Source of the DNA: Caenispirillum bisanense
GTDB taxonomy: Bacteria; Pseudomonadota; Alphaproteobacteria; Rhodospirillales; UBA2165
Direction of reading: 5' to 3'
Length of the DNA: 64,000 bases
Assembly: GCA_945877815.1 (NCBI GenBank)
Contig: CAMDWJ010000002.1
Span: 1 to 64,000 of the forward strand
Shown: positions 1 to 8,865 of the stretch, one piece after another
Layout of the letters: every line of letters starts with the position of its first letter
Position numbering within the stretch: the stretch's first letter is position 1
Made by a program: the position numbers and the translations under genes
The notes under the pieces: model-generated
What the model saw: only the letters and a program-made list of their open reading frames with translations
Told to the model about the DNA's origin: nothing
Database searches by the model: none

Positions 1-2
1 TG

Positions 3-1139
3 GCGAACGCGGCGCCGTTGCTCCTGATCTCAGGCATCTTCTGGGCGACCTTCAGCACGCTCACTATGTTCGACATGATGGTCGCGACCTGGACGCTGGT
101 CGGCATTCATGGATTGATCGAGGCTTGGCGCGGATACGTGCGATGGGGCTGGGCACAGTTCGCACTGGCCATCGGCTTCGGTGTGCTGTCGAAGGGTCCG
201 GTGATCCTTGTGTTCCTGCTGCCGGCGGCGCTCGCGGCACCCTATTGGATGGTCGGCGGCGAACGCCCCCGCTGGCGACACTGGTATGCGAGCATCCTGG
301 CTGCGACGTTGGCCGGCGCCGCGATCGCGCTCGCCTGGGCCATTCCAGCCGGCATCAGCGGCGGCGAAGCCTATCGGAACGCGATCTTCTGGGGGCAATC
401 GGCAGGCCGCGTGGTCGATTCCTTTGCGCACCGCAAACCGGTCTATTGGTACTTTGCGATCCTCCCCCCGATGCTGTTGCCGTGGCTTTTGTGGCCAAGC
501 TTTCTGCGGGCACTGTGGCGTGGGATTGCAGGCTGGCGTACGCGCCGTGCAACCGCGCCCGATGCCGGGCTGCGCCTGATCGCCGTATGGGCCGGCGTTC
601 CTTTCGTGATTCTCTCGGCCTTCAGCGGCAAGGCGCCGCACTATCTGTTGCCGTTCCTTCCCGCGATCGCGTTGGCGGCGGCGCGTGGCATTGAACGCGC
701 ACCCGATGGAGTGCGCGCGCTACGCCAGGCCCTGCCTCTCGCCGTGCTCGGCGTTTTGATCGTCGTGACCGTCCATCTCGGCGCCAATGCACGTCTGAGA
801 GACGCCTTCGATCTGAAAAGTTTCGCAGAGACCCTTGCCGTTGCGCAACGCGAGGGAGAGGCCATCGGTCACTACGGCAATTATCATGGCCAATTCAATT
901 TTCTCGGCCGCCTGACCCGACCCGTCGCCGAAATCGGCGACGGTGACGCGATGGAGTGGCTTTGGCAAAATCCTAAGGCGAAGATCGTCGCGACCCGCAA
1001 AAGCCTGCCCGTACAGCCACGCCCCGAACGCGTCCAGCAATTCCGCAGCCGGTACATCATGATCTGGGATCGCAAGGACGTGCTCGCCGATCCCGGCATC
1101 GCGCAGCGCGAATCCGGCAAGGCGAACGACGACAATTAG
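3..1139 (+). CDS. ArnT/PMT-like glycosyltransferase family 39 membrane protein (5'-truncated by window edge)
   Basis: The reading frame is open from the first bases, so the start lies outside the window. The visible part is a polytopic membrane protein with many hydrophobic segments, including a PVYWYFAILPPMLLPWLLW stretch typical of ArnT-like transferases, and a soluble C-terminal tail of about 110 residues. Members move a sugar from a polyprenyl-phosphate donor to lipid A, a polysaccharide or a protein on the periplasmic side of the inner membrane. The catalytic first periplasmic loop with its acidic residues would be upstream, so substrate cannot be judged. Its stop codon overlaps the convergent hdaA stop by a few bases. 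The family call is good; the exact substrate is unknown. Confidence 0.8.
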   Translation, partial: ANAAPLLLISGIFWATFSTLTMFDMMVATWTLVGIHGLIEAWRGYVRWGWAQFALAIGFGVLSKGPVILVFLLPAALAAPYWMVGGERPRWRHWYASILAATLAGAAIALAWAIPAGISGGEAYRNAIFWGQSAGRVVDSFAHRKPVYWYFAILPPMLLPWLLWPSFLRALWRGIAGWRTRRATAPDAGLRLIAVWAGVPFVILSAFSGKAPHYLLPFLPAIALAAARGIERAPDGVRALRQALPLAVLGVLIVVTVHLGANARLRDAFDLKSFAETLAVAQREGEAIGHYGNYHGQFNFLGRLTRPVAEIGDGDAMEWLWQNPKAKIVATRKSLPVQPRPERVQQFRSRYIMIWDRKDVLADPGIAQRESGKANDDN

Positions 1140-1822
1140 GACACACGGCCTTCGCGCAGGCGCAGCATGACGTCGCGCACGAAAGGCACTGTGACGTCGC
1201 GCCGTTCCGACAGCGCCGACTGGTCGATAGCGGTGACCAGCCGCTGAGCCTCGGTCAGGGAACGCTCCATGCGGCGCGCGAGGTATTCGACCACATCGAC
1301 ATCTATGCGGACCTGACGGTCAGAGAACAGCTTCGCCAAAACCGCCTTGATAAGATCGTCGTCGGGCCGGTTCAGCGCCACGGTGGGCGCCGCCAAAATC
1401 CGCGAGCGCAGATCGGCGAGCGGGATCTTCCATTGCGACGGTGCCCGCGACGCAGTCATCAGGATGTGCCCGCCTCGCGCTGCCACCGAATTGTAAAGAT
1501 GCAGCGCGGCTTCCTGATCGGTCCAGTCTTCCGCATTGTCGATCAGGCATTCGCGTGCATTGGCCAACAAATCCGAGTAGCCGTCGGCGCCCAATTGCGC
1601 GGGCGCGATTTCGTCCGCGCCGGCGCGGGCGCGAAAGACTTGGCCGAGATGGCTCTTGCCCGACCCTGCGGGACCGTAGATGACGAGAAGCGGCGCCGGC
1701 CAATCGGGCCAGGAATCCAGCCACGAGACGGCGTCGCGGTTGCTCGATGTCACGAGAAAATCGTCGCCGGACAGGGCCGGACGATGGTCGAAGACAAAGG
1801 CGAGTTGTCGCGACATGTTCAC
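1136..1822 (-). CDS. hdaA: HdaA-type DnaA regulatory inactivator (DnaA-like AAA+ protein)
   Basis: A 228-residue protein resembling the AAA+ part of DnaA without a DNA-binding domain IV. A Walker A motif (GPAGSGKSHL) lies at residues 50-59. The N-terminus reads SRQLAFVFDH, matching the place where Hda proteins carry a short beta-clamp-binding motif, here in degenerate form. Known family role: with the sliding clamp it stimulates ATP hydrolysis by DnaA and prevents re-initiation. The start overlaps the stop of the upstream AI-2E-type transporter gene as ATGA, so it is the last gene of a translationally coupled four-gene operon. Such linkage is common for alphaproteobacterial hdaA. Confidence 0.9.
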   Translation of the reverse strand: MNMSRQLAFVFDHRPALSGDDFLVTSSNRDAVSWLDSWPDWPAPLLVIYGPAGSGKSHLGQVFRARAGADEIAPAQLGADGYSDLLANARECLIDNAEDWTDQEAALHLYNSVAARGGHILMTASRAPSQWKIPLADLRSRILAAPTVALNRPDDDLIKAVLAKLFSDRQVRIDVDVVEYLARRMERSLTEAQRLVTAIDQSALSERRDVTVPFVRDVMLRLREGRVS

Positions 1823-2901
1823 CCGGACTTGTCGCCGGAATTCACGCTGCCACCATTATAAAGCGGGCTCATCAGATATTGTGCGAGGAAGAAACGCACG
1901 AGCACGCCGATGGTGGCCGCGATCGGAATGGCGAGCAGTACGCCGGTGAAACCGAGTAGAAGCCCGCCGACCATGAGTGCGAACATCACCCAGACCGGAT
2001 GAAGTCCGACCTTCTCCCCCACGAGTTTCGGCGTGAGATAGAAGGATTCGATCGCCTGCCCGAAGCCGAACACAGCCAGCACCAATGCGATGTGAAGCAG
2101 ATCGCCGAACTGCACCAGCGCGATGATCAGCGCCAAGGTCACGCCGACGAACGAGCCGACATAAGGAATGAAGGACAGGAAGCCGGCCATCAGGCCGACG
2201 AGAAGGCCGAAATCCAATCCGATCATCGTCAATCCCGCCGCATAGACCGTGGCGAGAAACAGCACCACCGTCCCGGCGCCGCGAATGAAACCCGAAATGA
2301 TGCTATCGATCTCGATGAAAAGGGCCCGGATCGTCGGCGCGAATTCGCGCGGCAGCCACGAATCCACCTTCATCGTGATCTTGCCCCAATCGCGTAGCAG
2401 ATAGAAGGCGACGATCGGCGTGATCAATACGATGGAGATCGCGTTGAAGAGCGCGAGCCCGCCGGCCCACAGCCCCTGCATCACCCGGCCGAACCAGGAT
2501 GCCGCCGTGCCGATGAAGGATTTTCCCGCGTCTTGTAATTCTTCCATCCGCGCGACAGGAAAGGCACGCCGCAGATCGGCCGTAATCGGCTCGATGCGCT
2601 TCGTCAGAGCCTCGACCAGCGTGGGGATTTTATGGAAAAACGCGATCATCTGATCCTGAACAAGCGGGTAGAGCAGGATCAGGACCATGGCCGCGGTGGC
2701 GAAAAACGCGACCGAAATGATCCCCGTGGCGACCGCGCGCGAGCAACCCTGTCGCTCCAGCCTGTCGGCGACGGGATCGAGAAAATAAGCGATGGCGATG
2801 CCGACTAGGAACGGCAACAGAATATCGTTGATTACATAGATCATAAATAGGACGGCCACGAGGACACCGAGCCAAATCCAGATTTGCCGATTGCGTGTCA
2901 T
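1819..2901 (-). CDS. AI-2E/PerM family membrane transporter
   Basis: A 360-residue protein with about eight hydrophobic segments. The N-terminal pair starts at MTRNRQIWIWLGVL and the C-terminal half is glycine-rich, as expected for PF01594. The family contains putative exporters; some members export autoinducer-2 and others are Na+/H+ antiporters, so the substrate here is unknown. An upstream extension in frame exists, but the start at 2901 is preferred because it overlaps the stop of the upstream phosphatidyltransferase gene as ATGA. It is third in the DUF2066-pgsA-like-perM-hdaA operon. Confidence 0.88.
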   Translation of the reverse strand: MTRNRQIWIWLGVLVAVLFMIYVINDILLPFLVGIAIAYFLDPVADRLERQGCSRAVATGIISVAFFATAAMVLILLYPLVQDQMIAFFHKIPTLVEALTKRIEPITADLRRAFPVARMEELQDAGKSFIGTAASWFGRVMQGLWAGGLALFNAISIVLITPIVAFYLLRDWGKITMKVDSWLPREFAPTIRALFIEIDSIISGFIRGAGTVVLFLATVYAAGLTMIGLDFGLLVGLMAGFLSFIPYVGSFVGVTLALIIALVQFGDLLHIALVLAVFGFGQAIESFYLTPKLVGEKVGLHPVWVMFALMVGGLLLGFTGVLLAIPIAATIGVLVRFFLAQYLMSPLYNGGSVNSGDKSG

Positions 2902-3458
2902 TCGTCGGGTTCCAATGCCGTGACGCGCCGTCCCCAGACCACGACATAGGCGGTCCCCGACCACAATGTCGTCAGCGCCGTGAGATGAGCGAGAATTTCA
3001 AGTTCTGTTTCGGCGTTGAGGCCGTATCCGGTAAGGCCGAGAACGGCGGAGACGAGCAGGAACTGCGTCGCCGTATTGATCTTGCTGCTGATCAGCGGTT
3101 GCATCGAGAGGTTCTGGAACAGAAGTTGATAAAGCACCGCGCCGCACACAATCAACGCATCGCGGAACACGACAAGGATGACGAGCCAGGATTCGATATA
3201 GCCGGCATGGCCGAGTGTGACGAACACGCTGACCAGCAAAGCCTTGTCCGCAATCGGATCGATATAACCGCCGATCACCGTGCGCAAATTAAAGTGCCGA
3301 GCGATCCAGCCGTCTGCGGCATCGCTGAGACTTGCAATGACGAAAAGCCAGAAGGCCGACAACAGCCGCCCGTTAAGGATCAACCAGACGGTGAACGGAA
3401 CCGAGAGCAGCCGCGCGAAACTGATGATATTCGGGATATTGAGGATCAACGACTTCAC
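2898..3458 (-). CDS. CDP-alcohol phosphatidyltransferase family protein (PgsA-like)
   Basis: A 186-residue integral membrane enzyme with the complete CDP-alcohol phosphatidyltransferase signature D-x2-DG-x2-AR-x8-G-x3-D-x3-D, visible at about residues 46-71 (DAADGWIAR followed by GGYIDPIAD). Such enzymes transfer a phosphatidyl group from CDP-diacylglycerol to an alcohol such as glycerol-3-phosphate, making a phospholipid head group at the inner membrane. Length and motif fit a PgsA-like enzyme, but the acceptor alcohol cannot be read from sequence. Both ends overlap neighbouring genes as ATGA, showing tight coupling in the operon. Confidence 0.88.
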   Translation of the reverse strand: MKSLILNIPNIISFARLLSVPFTVWLILNGRLLSAFWLFVIASLSDAADGWIARHFNLRTVIGGYIDPIADKALLVSVFVTLGHAGYIESWLVILVVFRDALIVCGAVLYQLLFQNLSMQPLISSKINTATQFLLVSAVLGLTGYGLNAETELEILAHLTALTTLWSGTAYVVVWGRRVTALEPDE

Positions 3459-4609
3459 GGTGAAGCGCTCTTTGCCGCACCGCTGCGGTCACGTGCACTG
3501 AAACTGAGCGTCCAGGCCCCCTCTTCTTCCACGAGGTTGAGGTTCTGTTGCGCCAGCGCCAGTTTCAACTGCGATGCATCGCCGAGATAGAAGACGTTGA
3601 AGCGTGCTTCCTCGCGCGACATCAAGACGAGATCGACGCGTTGGATCTGCGCCACGTTGCGGAAACGCTTTTGCGCCTCGACCCATTCGCGCAGGCTCTT
3701 GAGCGGCATTTCGGCGACGAGCACCGAATTTTGTTCGAACTGGATGAGATTGGCTCGCTTCCAATTGTCCTCGATCAGATCGGCGGTCTCGCGCTTGGCG
3801 CGTTCGAACATGGCATCGGCCGTTTCGTTGGCATTCGTCAGGACCGTCGTCACGATGGTTTGTTCGCGATCCGCTGTGCCATAGGTCGTTGCGCTGATCG
3901 CTAGTTCGGCCCGGCCGTCGCGGCCGCTGTTCATTGTCGCGTGGGCCACGATGACGATGTCGGTTTCATAGCGCGCCCCTGCCGAAGCGATGCTTTTGGC
4001 ATCGCCGCGCGCGGCCAACTCGGCGCTGATGACCGCGATATCACGCAGATTGCCTTCGGGAACCTTCAAGGTGACGAGGCCGGGACGGATCGGTGTTCCC
4101 TGCCAGGCCTTGCGCCAGGGATTGGGATCTTCCCATAGCGCCAAGGCACCCGCGGTCTCGTAGAGCGGCAGGATCAAGATCGATTTGGCGCGCGTCTCGG
4201 CGTAGCGGACCTGACTGGATTTCATCAGGCTGCGCACAGCCTGCTGCTTGAAGCGATAGGTCACGTCAGCGATATAACGCACGCCCGAGGTCTTTTCGTT
4301 GGCGATCGCGATATCCAACACCAAGCCGGTGATTTGCTCCGCGCTCAGGCGCGGAACCTTGTCGCGGTCCCCGCGCGAGGTGAGCCGCCGCATCAATTCG
4401 TCAAAGGCGCGTCGCTCTCCGCGGGCCAGCGCCACAGTCCGTGCATCGGCCGCCGACTGTCCCGATTCGTCGACATGGATGTCGGAGACGGTGAAAATGT
4501 CGGCACTCTCGGCTGCCCGCGCAGCTTGGGGCGCGACCGCGCAGAAAAATAGGAGAAAGGCGGTGGCCGCGATGCTGGATTGCCGAGCGACGCGCGAGAA
4601 TACTGACAT
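3455..4609 (-). CDS. DUF2066 domain-containing exported protein
   Basis: A 384-residue protein with a signal peptide (about residues 1-32, hydrophobic [14 protein letters not shown] then AARAAE). The rest fits the DUF2066 family: an N-terminal block with conserved [17 protein letters not shown] and a later [20 protein letters not shown] segment. No biochemical function is established for the family. It is the first gene of the minus-strand operon leading to hdaA and is divergent from purM, with about 40 bp between the starts, so the two promoters must lie close together or inside the coding regions. Confidence 0.85.
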   Translation of the reverse strand: MSVFSRVARQSSIAATAFLLFFCAVAPQAARAAESADIFTVSDIHVDESGQSAADARTVALARGERRAFDELMRRLTSRGDRDKVPRLSAEQITGLVLDIAIANEKTSGVRYIADVTYRFKQQAVRSLMKSSQVRYAETRAKSILILPLYETAGALALWEDPNPWRKAWQGTPIRPGLVTLKVPEGNLRDIAVISAELAARGDAKSIASAGARYETDIVIVAHATMNSGRDGRAELAISATTYGTADREQTIVTTVLTNANETADAMFERAKRETADLIEDNWKRANLIQFEQNSVLVAEMPLKSLREWVEAQKRFRNVAQIQRVDLVLMSREEARFNVFYLGDASQLKLALAQQNLNLVEEEGAWTLSFSARDRSGAAKSASP

Positions 4610-4647
4610 CGATGTCCGTCCTGGCTCGATTCTGTTATTGCCGTAGA

Positions 4648-5793
4648 ATGTCAGTTAATTTAACACGTCTTGTCGGTCCCGAAAGGATACCCGAAATTTC
4701 TTCCCCCCGCGACACAAACGGACTCTCCTATCGCGACGCCGGCGTCGATATCGACGAGGGCGACCGCTTCGTGCAGGCCATCAAGCCCTTGGCCAAAACC
4801 ACCATGCGCCCTGGCGTCGTCGCGGGAATCGGCGGTTTCGGGGGTATTTTCGACCTCGCCAAGACCGGCTATCGAGACCCCCTGCTGGTCGCCTCGACCG
4901 ACGGGGTGGGCACGAAGCTAAAGGTGGCGATCGAGGCCGGATTGCACGGCACGGTTGGCATCGACTTGGTCGCCATGTGCGTCAACGACCTGATCGCCCA
5001 AGGGGCAGAGCCGCTGTTTTTCCTCGATTATCTGGCGACCGCCAAGCTGGCCGCCAAACCTTTCGACGAGGTCATGCAGGGCATTGCGGACGGCTGCCGC
5101 CAGGCCGGCTGCGCGCTGATCGGCGGCGAGACCGCCGAAATGCCCGGCATGTATGCCAAGGGAGACTACGACATGGCCGGCTTTACGGTGGGCGCGGTCG
5201 AACGCGATGCCGTGTTGCCGCGCACCGATATTGCGGCCGGCGACGCGGTGCTCGGGCTGGCTTCGTCCGGCGTGCATTCCAACGGCTATTCGCTGGTGCG
5301 CAAGGTGGTTGAGCGCTCCGGCCTCGCCTACCAGGACCCCGCCCCCTTCGCGGCCGACCTGAAACTCGGCGAGGCCTTGCTGGCCCCCACGCGCATCTAT
5401 GTCAAAAGCTGCCTCAAAGCCATCAAGGTCGGCGGCGTGAAGGCCTTCGCCCATATCACCGGCGGCGGGCTGATCGAAAACATCCCGCGCGTCCTGCCGG
5501 ACGGGATCGGCGTGGCGCTCGATGCCTCGACATGGACCATCCCGCCGGTTTTCCCGTGGCTCGCCGATATCGGCGGTATCGACGTGCATGAAATGGCGCG
5601 CACCTTCAATTGCGGCATCGGCATGGTATGCATCGTCGCGGCAGAGGCAGCCGACGCGGTTGCCGCTTCATTGCGTAACGACGGCGAGACTGTTTCGAGA
5701 ATTGGTGCCGTCGTGACGGTCGCGGATGGCGCCGAACGCGTGCATGTCGCCGGGCTCGATGCCGCTTGGGCACGCGGGAAGAAACACCGGTGA
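4648..5793 (+). CDS. purM: Phosphoribosylformylglycinamidine cyclo-ligase
   Basis: PurM (AIR synthetase) closes the imidazole ring of the purine precursor FGAM using ATP in the cytoplasm. Recognised by [13 protein letters not shown] near the N-terminus, the [12 protein letters not shown] and [12 protein letters not shown] segments, [29 protein letters not shown] and [16 protein letters not shown]. From the ATG at 4648 it is 381 residues, slightly longer than usual because of about 25 extra N-terminal residues. An in-frame ATG at 4612 exists but lies almost on the divergent start and would add unrelated residues. The stop overlaps the purN start as GTGA. Confidence 0.96.
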   Translation: MSVNLTRLVGPERIPEISSPRDTNGLSYRDAGVDIDEGDRFVQAIKPLAKTTMRPGVVAGIGGFGGIFDLAKTGYRDPLLVASTDGVGTKLKVAIEAGLHGTVGIDLVAMCVNDLIAQGAEPLFFLDYLATAKLAAKPFDEVMQGIADGCRQAGCALIGGETAEMPGMYAKGDYDMAGFTVGAVERDAVLPRTDIAAGDAVLGLASSGVHSNGYSLVRKVVERSGLAYQDPAPFAADLKLGEALLAPTRIYVKSCLKAIKVGGVKAFAHITGGGLIENIPRVLPDGIGVALDASTWTIPPVFPWLADIGGIDVHEMARTFNCGIGMVCIVAAEAADAVAASLRNDGETVSRIGAVVTVADGAERVHVAGLDAAWARGKKHR

Positions 5794-6431
5794 AAATCGG
5801 TGTTCTGATCTCGGGACGCGGCAGCAATCTCCAGGCGCTGATCGATGCGGCCCAGGTTCGGGGCTTCCCGGCCGAGATCGCGCTCGTCATCTCGAACATT
5901 CCCGGCGTCTATGGAATTGAGCGCGCCGAACGAGCGGGCATCCCGACCCGCGTCGTCGATCACAAATCTTTCGCGGGCAAGGCACCCTTCGAGGATGCGC
6001 TGCACGATGAGTTGACCACGGCCGGCGTCGAATTGGTCTGTCTCGCGGGTTTCATGCGCCTGCTGACCGAAGGCTTCGTCAGTCGCTGGCCTGACAAGAT
6101 CGTCAACATCCACCCTTCGCTTCTGCCCTCCTTCAAAGGCCTGCACACGCATGAGCGGGCGTTGGAAGCCGGCGTGCGCTTCGGCGGCTGCACGGTGCAT
6201 TTCGTGCGCCCGGCCATGGATGACGGGCCGATCATCGTGCAGGCGGCGGTGCCGATCCTAACGAACGATACGGTCGATGCGCTGACCGCGCGCGTGCTCG
6301 CAGAGGAGCACCGCATCTATCCGCTGGCGGTGAAGCTGATCGCGCAAGGCCGCACACGCGTCGACGGCGAGCGCGTGACGATCGCGGATGCCGAAGCACC
6401 GGCCGCTGCTCTCGTAAATCCCCAAGGATAA
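5790..6431 (+). CDS. purN: Phosphoribosylglycinamide formyltransferase (GART)
   Basis: PurN transfers a formyl group from 10-formyl-tetrahydrofolate to glycinamide ribonucleotide, an early step of purine synthesis. It begins at a GTG overlapping the purM stop; [17 protein letters not shown] is the classical N-terminus. The catalytic region shows [32 protein letters not shown] and GGCTVHFV, including the Asn-His-Pro triad site and the later Asp in [11 protein letters not shown]. The length of 213 residues is normal. It is co-transcribed with purM. Its formyl donor is the product of Fhs encoded at 13-14.7 kb. Confidence 0.96.
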   Translation: MKIGVLISGRGSNLQALIDAAQVRGFPAEIALVISNIPGVYGIERAERAGIPTRVVDHKSFAGKAPFEDALHDELTTAGVELVCLAGFMRLLTEGFVSRWPDKIVNIHPSLLPSFKGLHTHERALEAGVRFGGCTVHFVRPAMDDGPIIVQAAVPILTNDTVDALTARVLAEEHRIYPLAVKLIAQGRTRVDGERVTIADAEAPAAALVNPQG

Positions 6432-6440
6432 AAGTAGGCC

Positions 6441-6522
6441 GTCATGCCCCGCTTTATGCGGGGCATCCATCATCCATCTTGCGAGGTCTCGCATGGATAC
6501 CCCGGACAAGCCGGGGTATGAC
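6441..6522. repeat. Dispersed double-hairpin GTCAT repeat, copy 1
   Basis: An 82-bp element bounded by GTCAT and ATGAC. It holds two hairpins, ATGCCCCGC/GCGGGGCAT and ATACCCCGG/CCGGGGTAT, separated by a short spacer with GGATGG-like arms. The same architecture recurs at 12822 and 14761. It lies between the convergent purN and ndk genes and could also act as a bidirectional terminator. No coding potential is seen. Confidence 0.75.
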
Positions 6523-6539
6523 GATTGGCGGCGTAGGGT

Positions 6540-6962
6540 TCAGCCCGGGATTTCGAGGCCGCTGAAGAAGAAGGCGATTTCCTGAGCGGCCGTCTCGACC
6601 GCGTCCGATCCGTGCACCGAGTTCGCTTCGATGCTTTCGGCGAAATCCTTGCGGATGGTGCCAGGCGCCGCATTGGCCGGGTTGGTGGCGCCCATCACTT
6701 CGCGGTTCTTGAGCACGGCGTTTTCACCTTCGAGGACCTGCACGACCACCGGGCCGGAGATCATGAACGCGACGAGATCCTTGAAGAAGGCGCGCTCGCG
6801 ATGCACGCCGTAAAAGGTGCCGGCCTGCTCCTGGGTCAGGTGGATGCGCTTCTGCGCCACGATGCGAAGTCCCGCATCCTCGAACCGCGCATTGATCTTG
6901 CCGGTGAGATTGCGGCGCGTTGCGTCCGGTTTGATGATCGAGAGAGTGCGTTCGACGGCCAT
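6540..6962 (-). CDS. ndk: Nucleoside diphosphate kinase
   Basis: A 140-residue enzyme that transfers the gamma phosphate of ATP to nucleoside diphosphates through a phospho-histidine. The N-terminus [18 protein letters not shown] is diagnostic, and the active-site histidine is in [10 protein letters not shown] near residue 117. PGTIRKDF and [15 protein letters not shown] are further conserved blocks. It starts at an ATG preceded by an AT-rich stretch (6970-7010) that probably holds its promoter. It is convergent with purN, with a GTCAT repeat between them. Confidence 0.97.
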   Translation of the reverse strand: MAVERTLSIIKPDATRRNLTGKINARFEDAGLRIVAQKRIHLTQEQAGTFYGVHRERAFFKDLVAFMISGPVVVQVLEGENAVLKNREVMGATNPANAAPGTIRKDFAESIEANSVHGSDAVETAAQEIAFFFSGLEIPG

Positions 6963-7070
6963 GGTTGCAATAACCCCTAGTTCTTAATCTTATAAATAAT
7001 ATGTAAGAGCGGGCGCGTTATAGACAGTGCGCCCGCCCCTAGCAACAGTTTCGTGGACCGCGCGCGGCGT

Positions 7071-7385
7071 TCAGTGCGGATAATGCCAGCCCCGTTCGGG
7101 GCTGTGTTTGAGGCGCGGGTTGAGTCGTTTGGCATAAACGTCGATCAGGCGCCCTACGACGAAAAAGACCAGCGCATAGCCGATCAGCTCGCGGGCACCT
7201 CCGAAGCTGAACCAAGCGTTGCGCACCTTTTGCAGCAGTTCGACGCCCTTCCAGACCTCCATCCAGGTGAGGAACAAGAACGCCAGGAACAGCAGGAAAA
7301 ATTGCGTCGCCACAACATGCAAGACGGTGCCGAGCTTCAGCTTGCGCCGTTCGGTGAAAAGGACGGAGAGATCGAAGGACGGCAT
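7071..7385 (-). CDS. Hypothetical small membrane protein
   Basis: A 104-residue protein that I do not recognise. It has two clear hydrophobic segments, at about residues 20-42 (VLHVVATQFFLLFLAFLFLT) and 65-80 (LIGYALVFFVVGRLID), with a positively charged C-terminal tail (KRLNPRLKHSPERGWHYPH). It follows the 126-residue secreted protein gene on the same strand after 42 bp, so they may be co-transcribed. No catalytic motif is visible. Confidence 0.6.
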   Translation of the reverse strand: MPSFDLSVLFTERRKLKLGTVLHVVATQFFLLFLAFLFLTWMEVWKGVELLQKVRNAWFSFGGARELIGYALVFFVVGRLIDVYAKRLNPRLKHSPERGWHYPH

Positions 7386-7427
7386 GGCCGCGCCTCGCGC
7401 ATTTGGCCTGAGCGACGCCGCGACCGC

Positions 7428-7808
7428 CTATGAGACGAGTTGCGCCGGCGACTTCTTCATCTGGCGTTCGAAGCAGCCGAGCTGGCGGTCGGCGGACGAG
7501 CCGACGAACCTCGCATAGGTGACTTCGTTGACCCGGCTGATCACGTAATTGACCCGCTCGGAACGCACGCCCTGATTTTGCAGATACGAGCGATAGGCCG
7601 CCTCGTGCGAGGAACAATTGCGATAGGCCGGCACCATGCGGCGCACGCTCGCCTTGGGATCGGCCGCCGCCAATTGGTCGGATAGGCAGGCGAGATAGGT
7701 TTCTTCCGGGTTCGGTTGCGCCATCGCCAGCAATTCGTCGCGCATCGGGGTGACTACCGCGGCGGCTACGAGGACGATACCGGCGACGCTCCACAATGTC
7801 TTTGCCAT
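7428..7808 (-). CDS. Hypothetical secreted or membrane-anchored protein
   Basis: A 126-residue protein with an N-terminal hydrophobic segment (LWSVAGIVLVAAAVVTP, about residues 5-21) that is either an uncleaved anchor or a signal peptide. The rest is soluble and contains three cysteines (in YLACLSDQL, YRNCSSHEA and LGCFERQM), a spacing that could allow disulfide formation in the periplasm. A ribosome-binding-like AAGGAG precedes the start. No family was recognised. Confidence 0.6.
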   Translation of the reverse strand: MAKTLWSVAGIVLVAAAVVTPMRDELLAMAQPNPEETYLACLSDQLAAADPKASVRRMVPAYRNCSSHEAAYRSYLQNQGVRSERVNYVISRVNEVTYARFVGSSADRQLGCFERQMKKSPAQLVS

Positions 7809-8037
7809 GCAAGGACTCCTTGAGTTTCACCAACTCTACACCCGAAGCGGAATAGCAAGCTAGAGCCTTTGGCGGAGCCTTCAATTGGGCCGATTTTCCG
7901 CAAAAGACTGATTCCGTTGCCGAAAACGATGAAATAAACAGAGGGCGTTTTCGACTGTTTCCATGCGCCCGGACTTGCGGATGCTTCCTATTCGTGGGAA
8001 TTTTAAATATTATAATGTTTAACAATTGCGGCGAGTT

Positions 8038-8793
8038 ATGACCGACGCCTCGACCTATTTTCCTGCGGCCGACGAACCGGCTGACGACAGGGCCTGGAGT
8101 CCCGCGCGCGTCGCCCCCGTTTCGGGCCAGATCGTCGCGCAGGTTCGCCATGCCTTGTTCGCGGGCGAGTTGAAACCCAGGCAATTCTTGGGATCGGAAG
8201 CGCAACTTGCCGAACGGTTCGGTGCCAGCCGCGGCACCATCCGCACGGTGCTGAGCACGCTCGAAGCGCTCGGGATGATCGACATCAAGGCGGGGGCCGG
8301 CGGCGGCGTGCGCGTGGCCGATGGCAATCCGGATCGTTTCGCCGAAGCGCTGGCGGTTCAATTTCGCCTCGTCGGCGTCAGCCATACCGAACATCTGGAC
8401 GCCCAAATCGCCATCGAATCGGCGACCGCGCGTTTGGCGGCGTTGAATGCAACGCAATCCGACATCGCGACCCTGCGCCGCCTCCTCGAACAGGCGCGCG
8501 CGATCGAGGACGACGCGCCGCGCGCCTCCGAACTCGACCTCGCCTTTCATCTGGCCGTCGCGGAGGCCGCGCATAATCGTGCGCTCGCGGTTCATCTCAA
8601 GGCGCTGCGCCATCATATGTGGCCCGAAAACAACAGCCGTCCGACCGGCGCCATCGCGCGACGGCTTATCGAGGTTCACACCGAAATTTTCGAACGGATC
8701 GTCGCCCGCGACGAAATCGGCGCGGAACACGCGATGCGCAAGCATCTGGATCACGTGGGCAATTTCAAACCGAACGGCGAAGATTGTTGCTGA
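8038..8793 (+). CDS. GntR family (FadR/FCD type) transcriptional regulator
   Basis: A 251-residue regulator. The N-terminal winged helix-turn-helix spans about residues 22-90 (SGQIVAQVRHALFAGEL, LAERFGASRGTIRTVLSTL). The C-terminal helical FCD ligand-binding domain shows FCD-style histidine and aspartate positions (ELDLAFHLAVAEAAHN, EVHTEIFERIVARDE, AMRKHLDHV). FCD domains usually bind organic acids, often with a metal. The ATG at 8038 is preferred over a TTG at 8026. The gene lies just before an extracellular solute-binding protein on the same strand, so it probably controls that gene and itself; the effector is unknown. Confidence 0.88.
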   Translation: MTDASTYFPAADEPADDRAWSPARVAPVSGQIVAQVRHALFAGELKPRQFLGSEAQLAERFGASRGTIRTVLSTLEALGMIDIKAGAGGGVRVADGNPDRFAEALAVQFRLVGVSHTEHLDAQIAIESATARLAALNATQSDIATLRRLLEQARAIEDDAPRASELDLAFHLAVAEAAHNRALAVHLKALRHHMWPENNSRPTGAIARRLIEVHTEIFERIVARDEIGAEHAMRKHLDHVGNFKPNGEDCC

Positions 8794-8797
8794 ACTA

Positions 8798-8840
8798 CCG
8801 CCGGTCGCACGCGATAAGCGGCCGGCGGATTGTATTTTTT
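8798..8840 (+). terminator. Probable intrinsic terminator between the GntR gene and SBP gene
   Basis: The arms CCGCCGG and CCGGCGG are separated by 17 bases and followed by ATTGTATTTTTT. It sits right after the GntR stop and only about 25 bp before the SBP start, so it could reduce or modulate read-through into the SBP gene. Confidence 0.5.
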
Positions 8841-8865
8841 CGTTCACATTAAGGAGAGCCAACCA